Below, in pieces: positions 57,515 to 64,000 of a DNA stretch of 64,000 nt. This stretch comes from Tragulus kanchil (Eukaryota > Chordata > Mammalia > Artiodactyla > Tragulidae). Position numbers and translations under genes: made by a program. The notes beneath the pieces are model-generated. The model saw only the letters and a program-made list of their open reading frames with translations. It was not told where the DNA came from and ran no database searches. Position 1 is the stretch's first letter; each line of letters begins with the position of its first letter. The DNA is taken from NCBI GenBank assembly GCA_022376925.1, contig JAIOJX010000031.1, positions 142,680,854 through 142,744,853 of the forward strand, read 5' to 3'.

Positions 57515-57702
57515 AGGGTTTCCCTTGTAACTCAGTGGGTAAAGGATGTGCCTGCAATGCAAGAGACAGGCATTTGAGTCCTGGTTTAGGAAGATCCTCT
57601 GGAGAAGGAAATGGAAATCACTGAAGTATTTTTGCCTGGAAAACCCATGGATGGAGGAGCCTGGCAAACTCACAAGAGTCAGACATGACTTAGTGATTTA
57701 AT
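57515..57702 (+). mobile_element. Bov-tA SINE
   Basis: Sense copy: agggtttcccttgtaactca, gcctgcaatgcaagagacag, tttttgcctggaaaacccat, gagtcagacatgacttagtg. Confidence 0.92.
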
Positions 57703-57719
57703 CAATACCAGAACTGAAT

Positions 57720-58054
57720 TAGAATATTATATTAGTTCTAGGTGTTTATTTTATTAAATGTTATGGCTTATTTATTTATTTATTGTGCTGTACAATATAT
57801 CCTTGTTGCTTATTTTATACACAGTTGTTTGCACTTCTTAATCCTATCTTGCCCTTTCCCCTTTCATTCTCTCCACTGCTAACAACTAGGCTTGCTTTCT
57901 ATGAGTCTGCTTCTCTTTGGCTGTATACATTTGTTTATTTTTCAGATTCCACATGTAAGTACTATCACGTAGCATCTGTATTCCTCTGCCTGGCTGATTC
58001 ACTAGAGTGATAATCTACAGGCTTATCCACACTGCTGCAAATGACATTATTTCA
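57720..58054 (-). mobile_element. L1 3' UTR, antisense
   Basis: gtgctgtacaatatatcctt, ctttcccctttcattctctc, tgagtctgcttctctttggc, cagattccacatgtaagtac and tgctgcaaatgacattattt are the reverse of a ruminant L1 3' UTR. Confidence 0.82.
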
Positions 58055-58059
58055 AATCT

Positions 58060-58211
58060 CCCCTTTTTTTTTTGGAAGAGAGAAAGGTTTATTACAGATT
58101 CATACAAGGAAATAGGTGGCTCATGGCCCAAGAACCCCAAAGTTAACTGAAAGCTTTAAGTAAGCCCCTTTACAAGTGAAAGGTGTGGGATGGGTGTGTT
58201 TAGTTTATTCC
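58060..58211 (-). mobile_element. Short polyadenylated retro-insert of unknown source
   Basis: About 150 bases flanked by aatct (58055-58059 and 58212-58216) inside L1. On the minus strand it ends with an AATAAA signal (tttatt at 58088-58093 on plus), 14 bases, then a poly(A) tail (T run 58064-58073). It looks like the 3' end of a polyadenylated transcript or of an LTR. The source is not recognised. Confidence 0.65.
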
Positions 58212-58325
58212 AATCTTTTTTTTATGACTGGGTAACAGTCCTAAAATATTCAATCCCTTAAATTTAATTTCTATTTCTTCATTTAACTTCTTTTTTCTTT
58301 TCATACTGTCTTTAGCATTTTCTCT

Positions 58326-58596
58326 CTTTTTTTTTTTAAATTTTGGCCTCTTTTTATTGATTATTTATTTATTTTTCATCCATCTTTATTCTTCGGCCAG
58401 TGTGGGCCTCCCATTGCAGTGGCCTCTCTCGTTGCAGAGCACCGGCTCTGGGTGCACATGCTCCAAAGTGCTGGCTCATAACTGGACACACTGGTCCAGC
58501 CTCTCCATGGCATATGGGATCTTCCTGGGCCGGGATCAGACAGTACCCCTTGCACTGCAAGGCGGACTCTTTACCCACTGGACCACCAGGGAAGAC
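58326..58596 (-). mobile_element. CHR-2-type SINE, third copy
   Basis: Third appearance of the same insertion, by duplication. Confidence 0.92.
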
Positions 58597-58623
58597 CAGT
58601 ATTTTCTTTTTTTTAATTAAAGT

Positions 58624-58811
58624 AGGGTTTCCCTTGTAACTCAGTGGGTAAAGGATGTGCCTGCAATGCAAGAGACAGGCATTTGAGTCCTGGTTTAGGA
58701 AGATCCTCTGGAGAAGGAAATGGAAATCACTGAAGTATTTTTGCCTGGAAAACCCATGGATGGAGGAGCCTGGCAAACTCACAAGAGTCAGACATGACTT
58801 AGTGATTTAAT
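58624..58811 (+). mobile_element. Bov-tA SINE, duplicate copy
   Basis: Second copy of 57515-57702. Confidence 0.92.
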
Positions 58812-58828
58812 CAATACCAGAACTGAAT

Positions 58829-59163
58829 TAGAATATTATATTAGTTCTAGGTGTTTATTTTATTAAATGTTATGGCTTATTTATTTATTTATTGTGCTGT
58901 ACAATATATCCTTGTTGCTTATTTTATACACAGTTGTTTGCACTTCTTAATCCTATCTTGCCCTTTCCCCTTTCATTCTCTCCACTGCTAACAACTAGGC
59001 TTGCTTTCTATGAGTCTGCTTCTCTTTGGCTGTATACATTTGTTTATTTTTCAGATTCCACATGTAAGTACTATCACGTAGCATCTGTATTCCTCTGCCT
59101 GGCTGATTCACTAGAGTGATAATCTACAGGCTTATCCACACTGCTGCAAATGACATTATTTCA
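58829..59163 (-). mobile_element. L1 3' UTR, duplicate copy
   Basis: Second copy of 57720-58054. Confidence 0.82.
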
Positions 59164-59168
59164 AATCT

Positions 59169-59320
59169 CCCCTTTTTTTTTTGGAAGAGAGAAAGGTTTA
59201 TTACAGATTCATACAAGGAAATAGGTGGCTCATGGCCCAAGAACCCCAAAGTTAACTGAAAGCTTTAAGTAAGCCCCTTTACAAGTGAAAGGTGTGGGAT
59301 GGGTGTGTTTAGTTTATTCC
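59169..59320 (-). mobile_element. Short polyadenylated retro-insert, duplicate copy
   Basis: Second copy of 58060-58211. The host L1 resumes after it with atgactgggtaacagtccta. Confidence 0.65.
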
Positions 59321-60290
59321 AATCTTTTTTTTATGACTGGGTAACAGTCCTAAAATATCAACATTTGATGTTGAATAGTCCATTTACAAATACATATATA
59401 ATATTCCATTATACATATAATTCTATGTATATATTCCATTTAACATATTCATTATACATACAATGACATGTATATGTATAAGATATACATCTTATTTGTC
59501 CATTGATCTGTTAACAGATACTTAGACTGCTTCCATATCTTGGATATTATAAATATTAACAACCCTGCTATAAATATGAGTACAGGTGTCTTTTCAAATG
59601 AGTGTTTTCATCTTTTTCTGGATATATAACCAGGAGTGGAACTGCTGAATTCACACGGTGGTTCTATTTTTAGTTTTTTGAGGAAATGTCATACTGTTTT
59701 CCATAGTGGCTATACCAATTTACATAGCCACCAACAGTGTAGGAGGGCTCCCTTTTCTCCATATCCTTGCCAACATTTGTTTCTGTTGACTTTTTAATGA
59801 CAGCCATTCTGACAGGTATGAGATGATATATTCTTAATTTGATTTGCATTTCATAAAAGCCAGTGATGATGAGCATCTTTTCATGTGCCCGATAGCCATC
59901 TATATGTCTTCTTTGGAAAAATGTCTATTCAGATCTTCTGCCCATTTCTAAGTGAGTTGCTTTGTATTATCATTGGCTTCTATGAGTGGTTTATATATTT
60001 TGGATATTAACCCCTTTTCAGTCATTTCAATTGCAAATATATTCACCCTTTCAGTAGACTGTCTTTTCATTTTGTCAATGATTTCCCTGGGTATTCAAAA
60101 GCTTTTAAGTTTACTTAGGTCCCATTTGTTTATTTTTGTTTTTATTTCTCTTGCCTTAGGAGACAAATCCAAAAACACACTACTACTATTTATGTTTTGC
60201 ATGTGTTCTCTTCTAGCAGTTTTATAGTTTTAGGTCTTACATTTAGGTCTTTAATCTATTTTGAGCAGCTTTTACCATGAAGTCTGTAGT
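59321..60290 (-). mobile_element. L1 ORF2 3' region, antisense
   Basis: tatgactgggtaacagtcct, cattgatctgttaacagata, tgcttccatatcttggatat, ccaccaacagtgtaggaggg, gtcttctttggaaaaatgtc and tttatctattttgagcag-like words in L1 order. An AT-rich patch at 59380-59510 is simple-sequence expanded. Frames are broken. Confidence 0.88.
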
Positions 60291-60315
60291 GACTCCAAAA
60301 ACTTAGATGGTGGCC

Positions 60316-60676
60316 ACAGCAGACTGAGTTTTTGTGTCCCTCCACTATATTGAAACTCTAATCCCAGAGTTGTGGTATTTGGATATGGGACATTTGGAAG
60401 GCAATTAGATTATGAGAATGCAGCCCTCCTGAACATGATTTACCACTTTGAAAGAAGACACCAGAGAGCTAGTTAACCCTCTTTCCATCATGCAAGGGCA
60501 CAGGAAGAAGACAGCCAATTACAAATTGCAAAGAGAGCTCTTAGCAAAACTTGACCAAGTTGGCACCACGATCTCAGACTGCCAGCCTCCATAGGGATGA
60601 GACATAAATATCTGCTATTAATAAGGCACCCCCGTCTCTGGTACTTTGTTAATATAGCAGCACAAACCAAGACAGC
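60316..60676 (+). mobile_element. MaLR-type (MLT1-like) solo LTR
   Basis: gactgagtttttgtgtccct, gaaactctaatcccagagtt, gcaattagattatgagaatg, atctcagactgccagcctcc and tactttgttaatatagcagc follow the MaLR LTR plan. No viral coding sequence. Confidence 0.65.
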
Positions 60677-60730
60677 AGCTGCACGTGGGGTGGGGTTAGT
60701 GCATGGGAGTGTTTTTCAACCGAAAAAGGA

Positions 60731-61375
60731 GTGGAACTGAATTCACACGGTGGTTCTATTTTTAGTTTTTTGAGGAAATGTCATACTGTTTTCCATAGTG
60801 GCTATACCAATTTACATAGCCACCAACAGTGTAGGAGGGCTCCTTTCTCCATATCCTTGCCAACATTTGTTTCTGTTGACTTTTTAATGACAGCCATTCT
60901 GACAGGTATGAGATGATATATTCTTAATTTGATTTGCATTTCATAAAAGCCAGTGATGATGAGCATCTTTTCATGTGCCCGATAGCCATCTATATGTCTT
61001 CTTTGGAAAAATGTCTATTCAGATCTTCTGCCCATTTCTAAGTGAGTTGCTTTGTATTATCATTGGCTTCTATGAGTGGTTTATATATTTTGGATATTAA
61101 CCCCTTTTCAGTCATTTCAATTGCAAATATATTCACCCTTTCAGTAGACTGTCTTTTCATTTTGTCAATGATTTCCCTGGGTATTCAAAAGCTTTTAAGT
61201 TTACTTAGGTCCCATTTGTTTATTTTGTTTTTATTTCTCTTGCCTTAGGAGACAAATCCAAAAACACACTACTACTATTTATGTTTTGCATGTGTTCTCT
61301 TCTAGCAGTTTTATAGTTTTAGGTCTTACATTTAGGTCTTTAATCTATTTTGAGCAGCTTTTACCATGAAGTCTG
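60731..61375 (-). mobile_element. L1 ORF2 3' region, duplicate copy
   Basis: Second copy of part of 59321-60290. Confidence 0.88.
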
Positions 61376-61404
61376 TAGTGACTCCAAAAACTTAGATGGT
61401 GGCC

Positions 61405-61765
61405 ACAGCAGACTGAGTTTTTGTGTCCCTCCACTATATTGAAACTCTAATCCCAGAGTTGTGGTATTTGGATATGGGACATTTGGAAGGCAATTAGATT
61501 ATGAGAATGCAGCCCTCCTGAACATGATTTACCACTTTGAAAGAAGACACCAGAGAGCTAGTTAACCCTCTTTCCATCATGCAAGGGCACAGGAAGAAGA
61601 CAGCCAATTACAAATTGCAAAGAGAGCTCTTAGCAAAACTTGACCAAGTTGGCACCACGATCTCAGACTGCCAGCCTCCATAGGGATGAGACATAAATAT
61701 CTGCTATTAATAAGGCACCCCCGTCTCTGGTACTTTGTTAATATAGCAGCACAAACTAAGACAGC
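61405..61765 (+). mobile_element. MaLR-type solo LTR, duplicate copy
   Basis: Second copy of 60316-60676. One transition noted near the end (acaaaccaag/acaaactaag). Confidence 0.65.
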
Positions 61766-61815
61766 AGCTGCACGTTTAAAGGTTTTAACGTGGGGTGGGG
61801 GTTAGGTGCATGGGC

Positions 61816-62062
61816 CAAATCTGACCTGCCAAGTGTCTTTGCACAGCCTACAAAGTCGTAATGGTTTTTACATTTTTAACTGATCGAGAAAAAAATCGAA
61901 GGGGTGACACATGAAAATTCTAGAAAACTTTACTGAAACACAGCCGTGCTCATTCATTTGCAAAGCTATTCTCTGTGGTTGTGGCAGAGATGAAGTTATC
62001 TATGGCCCACAAAACCTAAAATATTTACTACCTGGCCCTTCATAAAAAAGGTCTGCCAACAC
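61816..62062 (-). mobile_element. hAT-like DNA transposon
   Basis: Read in reverse it gives agtgttggcagacctttttt, gaagggccaggtagtaaata, ttttaggttttgtgggccat, then a ggctgtgtttcagtaaagtt block, the layout of an old non-autonomous DNA transposon. Related to 11304-11480. Confidence 0.55.
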
Positions 62063-62064
62063 TT

Positions 62065-62232
62065 GGAGTCAGGCAGATAAAATATAGGATCCCCAGTTAA
62101 ACTTTTATGTCAGACAGGCAACAAATTGTTTTTAGTATGTCTCAAATATTGCATGAAATATACATAATAAAATGTATTTTTTGTTCATCTGAGATTCAAC
62201 ATTAATTGGGAATTCTGTATTTTTATTTGCAA
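62065..62232. repeat. Imperfect long palindrome, DNA-transposon-like
   Basis: Left arm aaatataggatccccagtta ... caacaaattgtttttagtat and right arm (reverse complement) aaaaatacagaattcccaat ... gaacaaaaaatacatttt pair over roughly 60 bases with mismatches, around a centre near 62150. Such palindromes are typical of old MER-type DNA transposons. Confidence 0.55.
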
Positions 62233-62756
62233 ATCTGATAATCCTTCTTGGGCTACAATATGGTTATTTGTTCAGAGTAAAGACTTAATAAGATCTCAGT
62301 AACAGAGAAGAACAAGAGATATTGATGAAAACTCTACCATGGAGAATTCTAGCCTCTTCAAATTAAATAACCTGTGACTATTTTGGACACCATGATTTTG
62401 AATTTGAACTCAGTCCAAAGACACCTGGAGTGAAAAGAAAAACTTAAATAGTTACTAGAAAAAACAGTTTAAATTTATTGTACTAACGTTTAAGAAGACA
62501 CCTATGTTGAAAACTCCCCTAATAAGAAGCATTCTTGCATTTACATTAAAATATTAGGGATAAGTTCTCAGTACCTGTTTTTAAGTGCATATGCTTGTAA
62601 CCTTACTATTGGGTTTTCAATACCTTTCCTAGAGTGTTCTGAATTTTTCAAATAGGAATCAGCATTCAGGAATAGAAATCCAATATATGATATTTACATA
62701 GGGAATAATGGACTACACTTAAAGAGTTCAGCTCTCGAATAGCACCCAGGAATACA
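62233..62756. other. Unassigned AT-rich stretch
   Basis: No repeat or gene recognised. Confidence 0.5.
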
Positions 62757-62869
62757 TTAAGCCAAAGCCAAATATCTGGAAAACCAACTCTGGCTCCCTC
62801 TCCATTTTCCTGAGAGCCAACCCTACACTTGTCTGGAGAGGCTGAAAAGAAATGTTCCCTTCAGCCGAA

Positions 62870-63060
62870 CACAAGCAGGCCTGTGTAAGACACAGGTAAG
62901 TTCTCCATTACCGTCTGGGCCCCGGGCCGTTAATATTTGATGCACTCCTCATCATCTCTGTTTGTGTAATTTGTCAACGCCCAACAGGTCCTCTGCCAGC
63001 CATGCATTAAAACTATTTTCAAAATATGTCACTGTCAGCCCTTGGCACACTCATTACTTA
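62870..63060. other. Repeat-poor stretch, possible conserved non-coding DNA
   Basis: Dense homeodomain- and POU-like words (ccgttaatatttgatgcact, gtttgtgtaatttgtcaacg, gccatgcattaaaactattt) with no transposon signature. Suggestive only. Confidence 0.25.
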
Positions 63061-63179
63061 TTAAGATAAGAGGCCCAAATGAGGCCAGCAGGAGGTGGCT
63101 TGCTTACTTAAACACACTTGACTTAAGTGCAGGGGAATCAAGCAATCTAGAGGGTCAGGGATGGGACGGACTGGAGGGT

Positions 63180-63290
63180 CCCATCTCCTCTTCACTGGGC
63201 AGATGAAGAAACTGAGGCCCACAGAGGGAAAGGGACTTGGCCAATACTGCACAGATGTTTTGTGACACAGCTAGAAATACAGATCAAGTT
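63180..63290 (-). mobile_element. MIR SINE
   Basis: cactgggcagatgaagaaac, tgaggcccacagagggaaag, ggacttggccaatactgcac, then gtgacacagctagaaat: clear antisense MIR core. Confidence 0.8.
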
Positions 63291-63460
63291 TCTTAAGCTT
63301 TTGGTCCTGCCTGCCCCCACAATCACTAGTACATTCTTCTAGGTACACAGATTTGAAGAAAAAGACACAATTTACCAGCTATTATCTTTCTGAATAGCAG
63401 AACTGCCCACAGGGATAACTGAAAGAGTATTTCCAAGAGGTATGGAATGCACACCCACAT

Positions 63461-63667
63461 TGGGCTGCCCTGGTGGCTCAGACAGTAAAGAAACCACCTG
63501 CAGTGTGGGAGACCTGGCCTTGATCCCTGGGTCGGGAAGATTTTGTGGAGGAGGGCACGGCAACCCACTCCAGTATTCTTGCCTGGAGAATCCCCACAAA
63601 CAGAGGAGCCTGGAGGTCTGCAATCCATGGGGTCACAAAGAGTTGGATACGACTGAATAACTGAGCA
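63461..63667 (+). mobile_element. Bov-tA SINE
   Basis: Sense copy with A-box region (ctggtggctcagacagtaaa), B-box region (ccttgatccctgggtcggga), body agtattcttgcctggagaat and end gttggatacgactgaataac. Well preserved. Confidence 0.95.
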
Positions 63668-64000
63668 GAAGATGATTCAAGATGATTTGAGATGTCAGAC
63701 AAAGAAATTTTCTAAGATTAAATGGTTTATTTATTTCAATGCATTAAGAGACACACATCAAAGGTATGATCTGGTGGGGGATGTGCACCCATGAACTTGT
63801 AGATATTATTGCTTAGGTCACATCTAAGTCATTAATAGGGATTTGATTTAAAACTGTTTTGAAGATAGTTGTAAAAGTTTAACAGTGAATAGCCCCAAAT
63901 TAAGCCGAAAACTAAACAACTCTGGCTCCCATTTTCCTGAGAGCCAACCCTACACTTGTCTGGAGAGGCTGAAAAGAAATGTTCCTTCAGCCGAACACAA

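Larger units (their letters stand above)
57159..59358. repeat. Tandem duplication, period 1109, junction near 58259
   Basis: Copy one 57159-58249, copy two 58268-59358, 18 bases of filler. Because it overlaps the previous duplication by about 340 bases, the CHR-2 SINE appears three times (56126, 57217, 58326). Confidence 0.93.
59634..61815. repeat. Tandem duplication, period 1089-1094, junction near 60718
   Basis: Copy one 59634-60708, copy two 60728-61815. Copy two lacks three bases at its left end (ggaactgaattc against ggaactgctgaattc), and copy one lacks about 17 bases at its right end (before tggggtggggttagtgcatg). Confidence 0.93.
62757..64000. repeat. Tandem duplication, period about 1132, cut by window end
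   Basis: Copy one starts near 62757 (attaagccaaagccaaatat), copy two near 63898. Copy two matches 62785-62872 with losses near its start (ctggctcccattttcctg against ctggctccctctccattttcctg). Confidence 0.85.

Noticed and set aside
57260..57673. 137-codon minus-strand frame, repeated at 58369-58782
   Set aside because: Translation of CHR-2 plus Bov-tA sequence; the repetition comes from the duplication.
63461..63540. tRNA gene suggested by A- and B-box words
   Set aside because: These are the tRNA-Glu-derived heads of Bov-tA and CHR SINEs; no intact cloverleaf with anticodon arm is visible.
1..64000. CRISPR array or satellite DNA as an explanation for the regular repeats
   Set aside because: Repeated units are about 1.1 kb, occur only twice each and have unrelated content; there is no short repeat with spacers and no monomer family.
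1..64000. True segmental duplications or copy-number variants
   Set aside because: Twenty-one independent events of the same length with losses at inner ends are not credible biologically, although read data would be needed for proof.

Overview
The window is nuclear, non-coding DNA from a ruminant (cattle, sheep, goat, deer or a relative). The evidence is the repeat content: many copies of the tRNA-Glu-derived Bov-tA/BovA SINE, CHR-type SINEs shared by cetaceans, hippos and ruminants, 3' ends of the RTE-class LINE BovB, and 3' ends of the bovine-type L1. Older mammalian fossils lie between them: MIR, L2, MER5A and other hAT-like DNA transposons, MaLR-type LTRs and older L1s. I find no protein-coding gene that I can support, no RNA gene apart from tRNA-like SINE heads, no CRISPR array and no prokaryotic feature. 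The exact species cannot be read from the sequence alone. Family names rest on remembered consensus sequences, so subfamily names are approximate.

The dominant structure is not a transposon. About 21 times in 64 kb, a segment of about 1.05-1.17 kb is followed at once, or after fewer than 50 bases, by a nearly identical copy of itself. Junctions lie near 302, 2233, 8900, 14350, 16495, 18590, 20460, 22940, 25823, 27809, 32165, 36547, 40667, 42730, 48916, 51774, 53600, 56408, 58259, 60718 and 63910. The copied sequence is unrelated from case to case, but the period hardly changes. Small deletions and homopolymer shortenings collect at the inner ends beside each junction, while the outer parts differ by a few SNP-like transitions. 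This is best read as contig ends, possibly from two haplotypes, that overlap by about 1.1 kb and were joined without merging. Roughly 21 kb is probably redundant, so the real locus is nearer 42-43 kb.

Region by region. 1-5100: triplicated start with Bov-tA, a bovine-type L1 3' end and MIR, then L2, BovB, a MaLR LTR and another Bov-tA. 5100-13300: sparse repeats, a MER5A split by a Bov-tA, and a BovA dimer beside a CHR-1 SINE. 13300-21650: a staircase of four overlapping duplications containing an L1 with an inverted 5' part (twin priming). 21650-33300: mostly unassigned sequence with Bov-tA, MIR, a MaLR LTR, L2 and a bovine-type L1 3' end. 33300-43700: Bov-tA, CHR-2 and L1 pieces around a repeat-poor stretch at 33.7-35.4 kb. 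43700-50000: CHR SINEs, BovB and unassigned sequence. 50000-61800: long antisense L1 sequence (one RT FADD motif is visible) with nested Bov-tA, CHR-2 and small polyadenylated retro-inserts. 61800-64000: a hAT-like fragment, a 150-bp palindrome, MIR, Bov-tA and the start of another duplicated copy.

There is no gene system here to describe. The most useful results are the duplication artefact, the insertion history readable from target-site duplications, the twin-primed L1, two small retro-inserts of uncertain parentage, and a few repeat-poor stretches that could be tested as conserved regulatory DNA.
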